The notes beneath the pieces are model-generated. The model had not been told where the DNA came from. It was given only the letters and a program-made list of their open reading frames with translations, and did no database searches. A stretch of 64,000 bases of DNA from Corticium candelabrum (Eukaryota > Porifera > Homoscleromorpha > Homosclerophorida > Plakinidae): NCBI RefSeq assembly GCF_963422355.1, contig NC_085098.1, positions 94,501 to 158,500 of the forward strand, written 5' to 3'. The position numbers and the translations under genes were made by a program. This document shows positions 1-11,021 of this stretch, piece by piece. How positions within the stretch are numbered: position 1 is the stretch's first letter; every line of letters starts with the position of its first letter.

Positions 1-1308
1 CCGGTTCTTCAACTTCCGGTAACGCGTTTTAACGGGCGTGGTGTAGTGTGACGTCACTGAGAGGAGACGAGTGTGCGTCTGTATAGTCAGCGGCCTGTAA
101 AAATGAGGAAATCTTCATATCCAAGGCAACGCTGCTAGGGTGGAGGCGACGGCAGCAACTGCGAGTCTTCTGAAGAGTCCTCTGGAGGTTTTTACGTGAT
201 GATAACGTTCCATCATCGCATGAATCGCAGGATGAAGAAGATCTGCTGGGAGCCATTAATAAGTATACGTAGTGATTAGACCACACAGGTTTGAGTTCAG
301 CGACAATGCCTCTAAAGCTTTGAGATCGCCTGTTGCCATGGAAGCGGACGAGGAAAAGGACAGGCTACCCGATAGCTTGTCATCATCGCAAGTACAGGAG
401 TAGGAGTTAGCAACGTAATCGATGCAAATCCGGGTAAGTGAACAACGTCCACAGGTTTCAGCTGCAGTCGTTGTGAGATGATGGATACGTACTCGTGTGG
501 AGTGCGTGTGCTGTCAAACGTACTTGAGGTTGTCTCAAATAATGACACGATAATAATGTCGAATACTAGCAACAATAGTGGCACAGTGTACTGGTGACTT
601 CATGCAAAACTCTATTGCTGTACGTGAGAAAGAGAATAAAATTAGTTGAAGTACGTACGACACAAGTTTTGACTTCACTGTACAGTATACTGTAACGCAT
701 ACGACTGCATTTACTACACATGATGATCAAGAGGCGAGTCATATAGTCATCAAGAGTCTGACCTCTCTTAGCCATTTGCAGTACTTTTAGTCCTGCACAA
801 GAGTCTTCCTTACCTTCCCGCTTCTCAATTACGTCTCTCCTTTTATTTTGCAAAGGTTCCAGGGTGCTGCGACCTTGAAGTGTGGAGGCAGGTAGATGGA
901 ATATGGTGACCTCAATTTCGCTCTTCCACAACCGAGACCAACTTTTTGAATAGACCTGGCTGTACGAATCTCGAAGCAATCAGGCTAAAAGTGGCTACTG
1001 CAGACTCCTGTCCACTCAGTAAGACGCGTTGTACTCAGTAGCAGTCTCCCGGACGACACAAACGTCTCTGCAGTTGTCCTCAACATTTTGCGATTCCCAC
1101 TCTTTTCCTAGCTTGGGGATCTTCAAAAATTGAAACACGATTGCGTATGACTTGCGCGAATTGGTGCATCCTGCAGCCACGCAACACCGAACCATTCTTT
1201 CGCCACAAATTCCTTTGTTTGCAATACACGCTAGCGTGGAGTCTCCCCTATGTGACGTCACGCTACACCACGCCCGTTATAACGCGTTACCGAAAGTTGA
1301 AGAACCGG
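1..1308. mobile_element. DNA transposon with ~60-bp terminal inverted repeats and a THAP fragment
   Basis: Bases 1-57 (CCGGTTCTTCAAC...) are repeated in inverse at about 1251-1308 with a few mismatches; both ends carry TGACGTCA just inside. The interior has only short frames, one being a THAP finger on the minus strand, so this looks like a non-autonomous THAP-transposase element of about 1.3 kb. The left end coincides with the window start, so the true terminus and target duplication cannot be seen. Confidence 0.75.
1016..1261 (-). pseudogene. THAP-domain N-terminal fragment
   Basis: The minus-strand frame contains MVRCCVAAGCTNSRKS followed by a hydrophobic stretch and FLKIPKLGKEW, the start of a THAP zinc-finger DNA-binding domain (C-x4-C, then the conserved Trp). 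The second half of the domain (C-x2-H, AVPTIF) is not in this frame. The finger starts about 25 residues inside the frame and the 5' part reads through the inverted repeat. THAP fingers bind the terminal repeats of their own element in P-like transposases. Probably the first exon of a deleted transposase. Confidence 0.6.
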
Positions 1309-1347
1309 AAGCAACTTTGACGTGCTATATCTCAGCGAAGACTTAAC

Positions 1348-1629
1348 TTAAAATCTAAAACAATTTTTCTTGTCATGTATGCAACTAGAACTATCAATTT
1401 CCAACATAAAAGAATTTTTGATTTTTGCATTGCAGTTATTCCTTAAGTCTAATCCAACTACGACAGACAAAAGGAGAAGAGACACAGACGCTCCCGTGTC
1501 AACTAAACATTCATAGTTTGTCTCATTCAGCCATATGGGAACCTTGATAGTCAGCGCACGATCACTAGCCCCATGCGCACCAAATTGTTGTTGTAAATCG
1601 ATATGATGCAAGTCACATGATCGTCTCAC
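1348..1629 (-). pseudogene. Retropepsin (aspartic protease) fragment
   Basis: The frame contains the retroviral-type aspartic protease signature LVDTGASVSLL near residue 41, after a beta-strand-like VPIWLNETNYEC segment. It stops soon afterwards, so the flap and the rest of pol are missing. Position after gag and the zinc knuckle is the normal gypsy order. Confidence 0.65.
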
Positions 1630-1741
1630 CTTCTGTTGAGAAGGCTGGCGGCAATCTCTTGCAAGGTCCCATCTGACCGCAGAAGTAACACGGTCCTACC
1701 GGACGTCGTCCTCGGCTAGATCGCGTTGGTGGTTCCCTTTC

Positions 1742-2170
1742 CTAGCGTGATTCATGGTTGAATTTCATGACAGCTGTCTCCAGGCTTTGCAATTGGTTGG
1801 TCAATCCTGTGAGAAGCCGCTCTAAATCTGGGGCTACTGGCACGTCTACAGCCGGCTGTATTGCGACGACAAGCGTCGCTGGTAGGTGAGACATTCCAGT
1901 ATAAGCCGACTCAACTGACACCAGCCCGATGTCTACAGAACATCTGTGACTGCGATCAAACAATAAGAGCTTTCTGGTGCCGTCGACAGTGGTTCGTAAC
2001 TCCATCGCTGGGACGAGTAGCAACTTCTCGCGGATTTTGTTTGGCAATCCATCTATAAAGCGGTCCAACAACTCGCGGTCTCTTACCTCCCTGTCTAGTC
2101 CCGGGCATGCACGGTCAAGTAGACGCTCCAACTGGTAGACGTACGTGTCTACATCCTCGCTTTTGCCCAA
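1742..2170 (-). pseudogene. Gag fragment, C-terminal capsid part
   Basis: Continues gag in a shifted frame: 'YQLERLLDRACPGL' and 'LLDRFIDGLP' match the equivalent 'LERLLDRAYPAL' and 'LVDQFTEGMP' blocks of the gag at 24 kb. Between it and the protease frame a single zinc knuckle (CYFCGQMG..) can be read at about 1640-1700, damaged by an indel. No intact gag product can be made from the locus. Confidence 0.6.
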
Positions 2171-2453
2171 TTGGCGCTGCTGCAGCTGACGACGGGCATG
2201 ACGTCTCTGTGTTCGGCTCGAACACGTTCAGGAGTGCTGCCTTCACAGCTGAGTTTGACTTCCGGTCGTCTTCGGAGAGATCAAGCCTTTCAAAGACGGA
2301 GAGAGCTTGTCTCTGTAGTAGGGTAGGTGGACGAACAAGCTTTGTTGCATCGTCCCATTTGTTCGCGTCAGAACAAATCTCAAAGCGTCTAATCCATTGC
2401 GCAATTTCTCCGTTGCTAAATGGTTCTGAGACACAAACCTTTCCTTCGGTCAT
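2115..2453 (-). pseudogene. Gag fragment, N-terminal part
   Basis: The ATG at 2453 directly follows the primer-binding-like tract. The product has the gypsy gag opening also seen in the element at 24 kb: a 'W-x-x-R-F-E-x-C-x-D-A-N-x-W-D-D' block near residue 30, then a helical capsid-like segment. The frame is lost near 2160-2210 and gag resumes in another frame at 2170. Codon pattern and motifs are clear; function is lost through the frameshift. Confidence 0.6.
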
Positions 2454-2544
2454 CCCACTCCTAAGCACCAATGTAATAGCACAACAGAATCGAGCCCGCG
2501 CTACACTGTACTCTAAACAACCCCGTATCTAGGTTCCCCGTTCT

Positions 2545-3240
2545 GTGTGTGGTGTGTACCCGTGTGTGTGTGTTTGTGGTGTGTCCCCGTATCTAAGTTT
2601 TCCGTTATTATGTCATTGCCTGTCACATACAGTACACAACACATGCAAATACGAGTCAACTCTACACTTCCTGAACATGGTAGGTCCACTGCACTTCTGT
2701 TTTCCCACGCCTAGGTGTTTACCAGTTTACCGTGAGAAGATCGAGCCAAACCAATATCGTAAAAAGAGCTGCATGCTACGTCGAAAGTACGGTCACACGT
2801 TCATTTCAGATAGACTGCGTTGGCAATACACGCCATGATCTGATCATGACGTGAACTCCGTTCCCGTCTGGAGAGGTCAACAAGCTGTATGCCACTGCTT
2901 CGATGAACCATTGAGTGAAACAGGGCCGGCAGTTCTCACACCATTTCCCCCACAGACTTGATGTCAGAGTAGACGCGCAAAAGTGGCGTGAACACTGATA
3001 AGTCGGTTTCAAACGTGCAGATGAGTTCAGTACAAAGAAACGTTGCTGTAGAGTGTAGGTTCACTGGACCAGTCCCATGTAAGCCATTCTTGAGCTCATT
3101 ACTCAACAGCATTTTGTCCATCAACAACTTCACTGGCTTTTGTGTTCAAGCGCTCTCCGCTGAGGGCTTGTCTGCGCTTTACGTATCAAACGCAATTACA
3201 TTTGCAAGCTCTTTAGAAAATCAAATTAGCCTTATCCAAG
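2545..3240. other. No recognised gene
   Basis: A short TG/GTGTG-rich tract lies at 2545-2590. The rest has only short overlapping frames on both strands without a recognisable motif. I see nothing I can name. Confidence 0.5.
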
Positions 3241-3438
3241 CTATAAGACTGTGTATCCGGAGTCCCACGTCACTGTGACGTTCTCGAAAGCGACGAGGCT
3301 CTTCTCGCGCTGGAGAAATTTCAGGAAAAGCTCCTCCTCCTCCTCCTCGCGTGATTCAAGTGCGTTTAGCTCAGCGACTGCGCGAAAGTGCCTGGCTTGC
3401 GAGGCTACTAATAGCAGCCGTAGACGTACAGGCGCCAT
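3241..3438 (-). CDS. Uncharacterised 65-residue frame, head-to-head with the THAP frame
   Basis: An ATG at 3438 in good context (AAAATGGCGCC) opens 65 codons: a basic, Leu/Ala-rich start, a run of six Glu near residues 31-36 (from a GAG-triplet run) and an amphipathic C-terminus. It is divergently arranged with the THAP start at 3520, leaving 81 bp between the two ATGs. It could be the first exon of a second transposon protein or a chance frame. I do not recognise it. Confidence 0.3.
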   Translation of the reverse strand: MAPVRLRLLLVASQARHFRAVAELNALESREEEEEELFLKFLQREKSLVAFENVTVTWDSGYTVL

Positions 3439-3519
3439 TTTAACTCCACCTGCGCTTGTACGAGATCCGTGTTACTGACTGTTTTTGGTTTTTTCTTTGA
3501 CTGTTGAAGGTTGAGAGCA

Positions 3520-4286
3520 ATGCCCGCCTGCTGTGCATGGGGTTGTTTCAACAGATATGAGAAAGGTCATACCATGTACAGGTTTCCGCGCGATCCTGCC
3601 AGAAGAAAAGTGTGGACAAATCGAGTCAGCCGAAAGAATTGGACTCCTACACTTTATTCTTACTTGTGTGACGTAAGAAGAACATTGTGTACAAGCATGT
3701 ATGAACAAGTGTCAAAAAGAACGTCTTAGCAAACGTCTTACGCCTGCTAGAGGGCTGTAGCTAGACTGTGTGCACAGGGCACAAGAATATAATTGATTGT
3801 TAGTTTCATGCGGCATTTTGGATGGTGCCAACAAGCTCGTATATCTGCAGTACACATTAGAACACTACACAGTTCGATAAAGTTTGAAATTAGTGCTTGT
3901 TGGCTGCTCTCACGCTACCTGCAGTATAACTTTGCGATTGTATATATCTATATATTTACTATCCACACTTGATACTAGTAAAATTACCGTAAGAAGCGCC
4001 TTGTAAAATTTCTGTTTATTTCTTCAAGGCTCATTTTGATAGCTCTCAATTTGAGCAACACAGGAAAGGTGGAAAGAAGAAACTGAAATGGAATGCAGTA
4101 CCAACAATATTTCCCCACAGGAAAGTTGGCTTTAAGAATAGCAGAAAGTCTCGAAACAGCACAAAGGAAGAAGACTCTCTGAATGCTGGTGTTCAAGTAA
4201 CAACAGATGTGCAAGATCACAGCTATGCTGCTGATGCTATGCAAGAAGACCATCTGTCACCTGATGAGGGTAATGGTCTGTACTGA
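3520..4286 (+). CDS. THAP-domain protein, two exons (P-element/THAP9-like)
   Basis: Exon 1 is 3520-3672 (ATG at 3520, donor GTAAGA) and exon 2 is 4029-4286 (acceptor TCTTCAAG, stop TGA). The join is phase 0 and restores the THAP core LCD|AHFDSSQFE. Seen motifs: CCAWGCFN (zinc Cys pair), FPRDP, W-T-N, the C-x2-H pair and NAVPTIFP, the AVPTIF box closing a THAP domain. The predicted product is about 136 residues: a complete THAP finger plus a basic then acidic tail. THAP fingers are sequence-specific zinc DNA-binding modules. With no catalytic domain this would act, if expressed, as a DNA-binding protein only, like truncated P-element repressors (inference). Exon 2 may instead splice on at GTAATG (4270). 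Confidence 0.6.
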
Positions 4287-4409
4287 GATATGTCATCTTG
4301 TTTGAAATGATCATGAATGCATGTTAGTTTGTGCATGCTCGTTCTCATCACATATTTCATTGGCATGCTGTATTTCTGCTAACATAATGGATTTTTTGTT
4401 ATTTGGTCT

Positions 4410-5048
4410 GTGGTCACACTCTTCAAGTCTTTGAAGATTAGTGGAAAAGAAAACTGGAAGCCTGTGCAAGCAGGTGTCATAATGGCAACAACTTCTGTGC
4501 TGGACATACAAGAGGAGTTGCTTGGTAGTGGACATAAGTTTCTGCTGACTTCACGCCTCACTCAAGATTGTCTTGAGAACCTTTTTAGTGTAGTAAGGCT
4601 AAACAATTCTGTACCATCACCTGTGGCTTTCAAATGTGCACTAAAAATTATCAGCATTGTTCAGTTTATGCAACCTCTAGGTGGGAATCGTGTAAGCTAT
4701 CAACATGATGACACAGATTATGCTGTTGATTTCCTTTCCCAACCAATACAACTATCAATGAATCCTGATCCAGAGTTGATGGAAATTGAAATCTCAGAAG
4801 CCAAGTCTGTAGAGGAATTGACTAAAGCGGAGTGTAACAGTTTGTTCTATCTTGTGGGTTATTGTGTCCATAGTATTAAGAAAAATGAGGTAGTGTGTGA
4901 TGCTTGCCTTGAGTATGTCTTAAATTCAGCTCCAGATCATAGCAGTTTTGCAACACTAACTAGTTTGAGAGAATTCAAGAATGGCTGTCTTGAGCATGTT
5001 ACAGGTCGCACATTTGATATGATGTTGAAAGTAGAGCTAATGTTTTAA
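4410..5048 (+). pseudogene. P-element/THAP9-type transposase C-terminal segment
   Basis: A 212-codon open stretch after a plausible acceptor (CTCTTCAAG at 4419-4427). It contains LLTSRLTQDCLENLFSVVR and NSVPSPVAFKCALKI, the conserved C-terminal block of P-element and THAP9 transposases. A Cys-rich patch (VCDACLEYVL) follows. The helix-turn-helix, GTP-binding insertion and most of the RNase H-like catalytic core expected between the THAP domain and this block are missing: only about 120 bp separate the two. Exon 2 would end in phase 1 while this frame starts in phase 0, so the two parts do not join cleanly. Confidence 0.65.
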
Positions 5049-6055
5049 TGTATAGCAGAAGATACTTTGATGGCTACCAGAAATGTGAAAGAGGTTTTGA
5101 TACGGATGGCTGAGGGACTCACTGATGACTGTGTGTCTATCCCACATGTCATAATACTAAGAGAAAAATGATAGCTAGATATTTCAATGTATGTCTTTAC
5201 ATTTTCTGCAAGGGAGTACAAAGGAAAAAGAAACATAACTTAAAAACAACCAAAGTAGGAGGAGAACTGGGGAGTCGAAGCATGGCAAGAAGAAAACTGA
5301 TAACGAATGTGAAGTAGGAAGGATGTGAATTGTGTATACCATGTAGTTATGTAGAATGGAAGACATCACTCTACCTTTGTTTGAGATATTTGATTAATTA
5401 GTAAATGTTTTGTTGCTTTCATTACACCCACTTGTATGTTTTAGTGTTCCTTATCATGCATTCAAAACTATGTCCATACGTTTATTCCTAGTCTATAGGA
5501 ATGTATATCAGCAGCACATTTTGTACTTACATATACATCAATTAACGTATTAATTAAATTACTATACATCTCCTCAGGGACAACATTGTGAACAGGTAAT
5601 GAAAATATACAGGTCTTATTTATGTAGACATAGAGGGTCAATGGGCGGTTGGACCCTTCTATGTTTTGGTATTACAGTTTATATGTATCTAATTTTGTAA
5701 TTTTCTGCATTTATTTTCTAATTCTTAATTGTCTTTTCAAAACAGTAATTTGAAAGACCTAATATTTTTGAATTTAAGTTTTTAACATTTCAATTTAAAA
5801 TTTAACTAAATATTTTTAAAAATTTAATAATAACTTCTTAAAATTGTTATTTTGTTTTTTTCTCTTTTACTTTAAAGCGGTTGCTATTGTTGTTGTTGCT
5901 GTTGTAGTGGTTGCTGCTGTTGTTGTTTCTTTTTAGGTTGCTCAGTGACTCACGTAAATATAAAATTTTATGGGCATAAAGAGTTTTTGTCATTTAGAGC
6001 AACTATTAATTTTTGCGTGCAGTTTGTATAGACTTTTTTTGTATACACACTATTA
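5049..6055. other. AT-rich stretch with a GTT/GCT microsatellite; no recognised gene
   Basis: Mostly AT-rich sequence. At 5880-5930 there is an imperfect (GTT)n/(GCT)n run. No inverted partner for the P-like locus could be found by eye, so its right end is undefined. Confidence 0.45.
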
Positions 6056-6621
6056 TACCGTATTCGCCCGTAATAATTACAGCCCATACCGAAATAACGC
6101 CCATGCCCGTATATACGCCCATGCTCGACAGGTCAGAACTTTCAGCCCGAAAAACGCCCATGCCCAACTATACGCCCATGCCCTAGTATAAGCCCGGAAT
6201 ACGCATGCGCAGACAAAACAAAATGGGTCCGCAGAACATTCGTCTCCGTCTGTGTGCGTTTGAAGAGCTGGTGTCAATGTTGAGTGAGAGTGCGTGCCGC
6301 TAGACTCATGTCTTCGTTGCAATTACCGCCGCTGATGCTCTTGACGGGCTTCAGTCCGACCACGTGTGTACAGTGTCTAGTTTCTGCGTGTATGTTGATG
6401 CTGAATGGATACCAGTACCTTGGATCTTGCAAATGGATAAATGCAAGCATTTGAACATGTGGTATTTCTGTCTTCAAGTATTTAGATGATGACTGGCCAG
6501 ACGACAACATTTAGTGACCATATACTCCTAGGACCAAAATAACGCCCATGCCCTAGTATACGTCCAGAAAAAAGTGTTTCTCTTCTATACGCCCAGGGCG
6601 TTATTAAGGGCGAATACGGTA
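6056..6621. mobile_element. TA-flanked MITE with repeated ACGCCCATGCCC motif
   Basis: TACCGTATTCGCCCGTAATAA (6056-6076) and its near-perfect inverse (6601-6621) bound about 565 bp. The ends overlap TA dinucleotides, suggesting a TA target duplication. The motif ACGCCCATGCCC and close variants recur at least five times within both end regions. No transposase is encoded. Confidence 0.75.
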
Positions 6622-6644
6622 TATATAATATATAAAGCTCAAAT

Positions 6645-6698
<54 letters not shown>
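6645..6698. repeat. (TG)n microsatellite
   Basis: About 25 TG dinucleotides directly beside the MITE end. Frames through it give poly-Cys-Val or poly-His-Thr strings and are artefacts. Confidence 0.95.
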
Positions 6699-6699
6699 C

Positions 6700-7208
6700 G
6701 CGTTTGGCGACCACGTCTTTTGTCCGTTCTCGCAAGAGAGATCGGCACGCACAGGGGAAGGTTTGCGAAAAAGAATTTAAAAAACTATGGACCGGGTCTC
6801 CCCTCAAGGGGTCGACCCCGCGTAAAATTTCTCGATGACGCAAACGCTACACATTCCATTTCATTCGAAAACACGCCCACACCAGTCCCGTGTAGACTGT
6901 ATGCATCGTCGTTCTTCGCAAAGCTTTGAGCAATCGAATATATCTATTGCCGACGAAACTTACTCTTCTACCGCTTTCGTTTCTCTCCAAATTCTGATTG
7001 CATTTGCACCGAATGCAACTTACACGTTTTCTGCAGCAAGTGCTACACGGGGAATGTGTCGATTTCTATCGAAACAAGCGCGAAGAGCAAGATTCGAATT
7101 TATTCAGCATATCCGGGACCTCGCAACAAGGATTGCACGTGACGTGTCCACAGACCTATCTTTACACTACAGTATCTTGCCCGTACGAAGAACGGGCTAT
7201 AGATTCTA

Positions 7209-7245
<37 letters not shown>

Positions 7246-7250
7246 GATAT
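6700..7250. repeat. Dispersed repeat R1, copy 1
   Basis: A 500-bp block ending in a (TA)n run at 7209-7243. It is also present at 14834-15278 and, after a 10-kb interruption, at 25428-25505: shared landmarks are AAGGTTTGCG, GAGGGGTCGA, TTCGCAAAGCTT, AATCGAATATATC, TACACGTTTTCTG and CTTGCCCGTACGAA. No convincing protein in any frame, so it is a non-coding dispersed family or a decayed element. Confidence 0.6.
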
Positions 7251-7401
7251 GTCATGGCGATGTTTACGCTATGATTCTTGTCTGCGATTTCTTCCTCTGT
7301 TTTGGTTCTTTGATAACTGTCAGCTCGCTTGTTTAGACAAGGTCAACGCATTCTTCAGTCTACTTAGTTTCTGATAGCTGTCTGCTCGATCCTGTTCGTG
7401 T

Positions 7402-9369
7402 CACAGGGAATGTGACACAAAACCCATCTAAGTTAACATGTGTTATACATGGGTTTCTGTAGACCGAATTCGTAAAACCCATCAAAAACACAGCATGAAA
7501 CGTTCCAAACACACAACATGGGTTTTATTTGACGCACGCGCAGCTGGTAATGCTGCATGAGACAGGCAGAATAGCTAGAATTCGTAGACATTTGTAGTTC
7601 TTTCTCGCCTAGTCTAGGGAACTATTTATTTGAGCTCTATTGACCGCGTATATGACTACGTCTATACGAAACACAAGGAATATGGGTTTTTAGGGTTTTG
7701 ATGAAAGAACCCACATATCAATAGTTGGGAAATCTGAAACCCAGCCTGAGCAGAGAACTGATGCGTTTACAGTAACTAAACGCCAGGAAAGCTGCTAATC
7801 AAAAGTGATGTAGTAGTAAATGACCTCCGCTAGCGTTTTGTTACAAAATCAACTTGACAGCAGAGCACGACTGCAGATTACGAAAACCCACTGGAACCTT
7901 CGAAACACACGCAAAACCCAATGCAGTTGTTACAGGAAGACAGAAATGTTGCAATGTTTTGTTGGCATGTCATCTACCACCCTGGGTGCACTCGTGATCC
8001 AAAGTCACGCCTACCAACCAGACTGATAGTGTTTACTTTCATACTTAGTTGATTGTAGAGTAGCAAGTAGCAAGTCTAGAGAGACTAAACAGCTACCACC
8101 TTGGGCCTCCCAAGATGTGACCGGAAGCAGCAGAATCAAGGAGGATCGAAATGAACCAATCGGCGTCACGCTTGAAAAATGCGTACCTGAACGGGAGTCT
8201 TCTGTAACCAATCACCGTCACGCACTGTTGAAATTGCAAATACGCGGGCACTTGGACTCAACCGGCAGTCTGTTTTGGCGGTTCGCTGTCGCGGCGTCTG
8301 CAATAGGATTATGCTTTCACCTACCACATGTACAGCGCAGTCCAGCGACTTGGGTCTTAGTTGACGTGGTTTGTAGAGATGTCTACGTGCCGTGAATGTC
8401 GCTCTTCAGATGTAGAATGAGTTAGGCTGTTTCACATTTTCCTGTGATGTTGTATGTAGATGAAACCATCAATGAAGAAGCCTAAGCCAGCCGAAAACAG
8501 AAATGTCGGTAGTTTCTTCAAGCTACGGACATGGATGGAGCTTGCCAGGGATTGAGGCTTTTGAACAAGATTCAGAAAAAACAAACTAATATGTACCTCT
8601 TGTCTCTTCTTGTCTGTATTACTGCAGTTGCAACGACTGCTTTCTACTAGAAAACGATAAAATCCTCAAGTACAGATGAATGCTCAGCAATGCAGAGGTC
8701 GCTCGTTTTACGACGGTTCAACTGAAAGAAACCACATCAGCGATTCATCACCTGGGCAAATGAATCGTCAGTGAAAAAGCAGATAACTGACAAGGACTGC
8801 TACTGAACGTGAAAAGAAAGCAAAGACACTACACTTCTAGAGTGCATTTTTGCTAATCTAGAGTAAGCGTGCCAAATGTTTAGTAGCACGTAATTGCAAG
8901 ATGTGGCGATTAGATAAGGTAACTGGAAATATAATCAAACCTGATTACAATCAGTTCAATGTTCACTTACCGTTGCAATTTGCATTGGCAGTTCCATGGG
9001 TTTTTATGGGTTCCACCGATAATTATAGACGATTGAATTCAATAAAAAAAGTCTATATATAGCAAACTCAACCCTAAATTAGAAATCAAAATGGCGGGGC
9101 CTCTAATTAAGAGCGTTTCCCATAGTAGATTTCGCAGGTTTATGTATGGGTTTCTTAATTTTACAAAACCCTCAAGGTGGGTTATGGTGGGCTATGGCAC
9201 GTTTCTTATGGTTTTACGTGGTTTTTTTGTGGATTCTTTGTGGGTTTTGCAAAGTTTCTGTGGGTATCTGTTTCACAAACCCACACATGGGTTTGCCTCG
9301 TTTTCCACGCAAATCCTCATGAAAACACACACAAAAACACAAATTGGGCTTTGTGTCACATTTCCTGTG
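7402..9369. mobile_element. Non-autonomous inverted-repeat element with AAACCCA/TGGGTTT motifs
   Basis: CACAGGGAATGTGACACAAA (7402-7421) is mirrored by TTTGTGTCACATTTCCTGTG ending at 9369. The heptamer AAACCCA or its inverse TGGGTTT occurs about ten times, clustered in the outer 500 bp of each side, as expected of subterminal transposase-binding repeats. The interior has only short frames (for example 8117-8395) without known motifs. The right end abuts the start of the non-LTR element at 9380. A target duplication is not evident. Confidence 0.6.
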
Positions 9370-9379
9370 TGTTGGAGCT

Positions 9380-9826
9380 ATGTCTGAGTCTGACGAGGAA
9401 ATTGATTATCCAACTTCCTATCCTTCTCAACGCTGCTCCTCTCAAGAAGTTACAAAGTGTCCTTTTTGTGCGGTTGTCTCGACAAACACAGGGTCTTTGT
9501 TCCAGCATATCAACTCATGTCATATAACTTATCGTCAGTTCCCGGATACGAATTTCCTTGAGTCTTACAATCGTCGCCTTTGTTCTGATTGTGGGTTTGC
9601 TTACGAGAAACGCTTTAGTCGGTGCCGTCGTTCTTTAGGACCAGGTCTTTCCCGATGCAGAGGTGAAATGGTTGCACCTATGTTGTCTCCATGGTTACGT
9701 GATGGAACTTCACACCGCTGTACGTCTGAATCTGTTGTCGATGGTGCTGAAGCTGTCGATGGTGCTGAAGCTGCCGATGGTACTAAAGCTGCCAGTGAAA
9801 TGCAAAGTCCTTGTTTTGAAAGGTAA
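9380..9826 (+). pseudogene. Zinc-finger N-terminal part of the non-LTR element
   Basis: ATG at 9380 (MSESDEEIDYP). Residues 26-52 hold CPFCAVVSTNTGSLFQHINSCH, a C2H2 finger like those binding target DNA in site-specific non-LTR elements, followed by a second Cys pair (CSDCGFAY). Near the end are three copies of a (V/A)DGAEA repeat. The frame stops at 9826; coding resumes downstream in other frames. Confidence 0.55.
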
Positions 9827-10106
9827 TCACTGACATAGTTCTAGACGGTATTGAAGCAGCTACTACTTTTGGCAAGCCCTATGGAGATGAAGAAGAAACG
9901 TGTTATTCTGTTATGATTAAAATTGCCAATTTACTTTTAAACACCATTCTGCACGTGCCAGCATATGTCCGACCACTTCTTGCCCTAGTTCTTGCTGATG
10001 AATTCAATTATTGCAACAGCAGAAATGGCATCTGGGGATTTACGAGGCTATTGATGTTTGCCAAAGCTGTTCTTCGTTCCCCGCCCAGAGGAGGCAGAAG
10101 TAAACG

Positions 10107-11021
10107 GTGTGCAGTGAAAACTATATTGAACACACACTACGTTGGAAAGAAGGTGATCTTTGTGGTTTATGGCAGGAGGCCAAGGCTGTCGCTAGACCCC
10201 GAAAAGTCTTGTCTGTACAGCGCAGTAACAGTATTCGGACACTGAGATTGGCAAAAGAGGGCAGGTATAGTGATGCAATGCGTTCCTTGAGCTCCCAAGG
10301 TTGTGCATCTCATGACAATGAAGATGCACTGACAGATTTGCAACGTCGTCATCCTGACCATGTTCTCCCTACTTGGTGTGAAGAATTACGTCCAGCACTT
10401 GCAGCTGATTCAAGTACGGTCCAGTCTTGTTTACAAGCTTTCCCTGGAGGGTTTAGTCCTGGCTATTCACAACTTCGTGTTCAACACCTATTAGATGCCA
10501 TCAAAGGCACTAATGTTCCAGCGGCTGCTACTTGCCTTGATAATCTCACCATGCTTATGAACTTGTTGTTGTCTGGGAAAGCGGATCGACGCATTGCACC
10601 TTGGTTACTTGGTGCACCACCAACTGCAATTCAGAAAAGCAGTAGTGGGTTTCGTCCTATCGCAGTAGGTGATACTCTCCGTCGATTAACAAGCACAATT
10701 TGTTGTTTGTTTGCAAACCCCCACCTTCCTGAGCTATTTCTTCCTTACGGTCAAGTGGGTGTTGGGATCAAAGAAGGCCTTGAGAGTGTGGTTCACACAT
10801 TACGTACCATTATTGATCGTCATAACAGTTCAGAGGATTTCTGCTGCTTCAAGGTTGACATGACTAATGCATTTAATGAATGCAGCAGGACTACGTTTTT
10901 GAAACGACTTGTGAAAGAGTTTCCAGAACTAATGGCATGGGTGCCGTGGTCATACCACACAAAAGGAGAACTGAGGTTTGGCAACCACCGCATTGTTGCA
11001 TCAGCAGGAGTACAGCAATGA
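10107..11021 (+). pseudogene. Reverse transcriptase domain, first part
   Basis: Read from about 10240. Diagnostic blocks in order: SSGFRPIAVGDTLRRL, GQVGVGIKEGLESVVHTLR, FKVDMTNAFNECSR (first catalytic Asp) and SAGVQQ. The next codon is TGA where the family has the Gly of the QQGDPLGP motif, so one substitution ends the frame at 11021. The same frame continues with DPLGP and, at about 11112-11135, WYLDDGTFVG, the catalytic YxDD box. Confidence 0.7.

Larger units (their letters stand above)
1348..2507 (-). mobile_element. Ty3/gypsy gag-protease remnant
   Basis: On the minus strand, a primer-binding-like tract (TGGTGCTTAGGAGTGGG, resembling a tRNA-Leu 3' end complement) at about 2453-2470 is followed by gag (2453 to about 1742) and a retropepsin fragment (1629-1348). 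The flank at 2472-2507 starts TGTAAT and ends GCGCTACA, like a severely shortened LTR; compare the ends of the element at 19856-25231. Reverse transcriptase, RNase H, integrase and the second LTR are absent. Confidence 0.65.

Noticed and set aside
6574-6929. Frames encoding poly-Cys-Val or poly-His-Thr
   Set aside because: They are translations of the (TG)n microsatellite on both strands.
9091-9387. 98-residue frame starting MAGPLIKS
   Set aside because: It lies in the TGGGTTT-rich end of the inverted-repeat element; its aromatic-rich product reflects the repeated motif.
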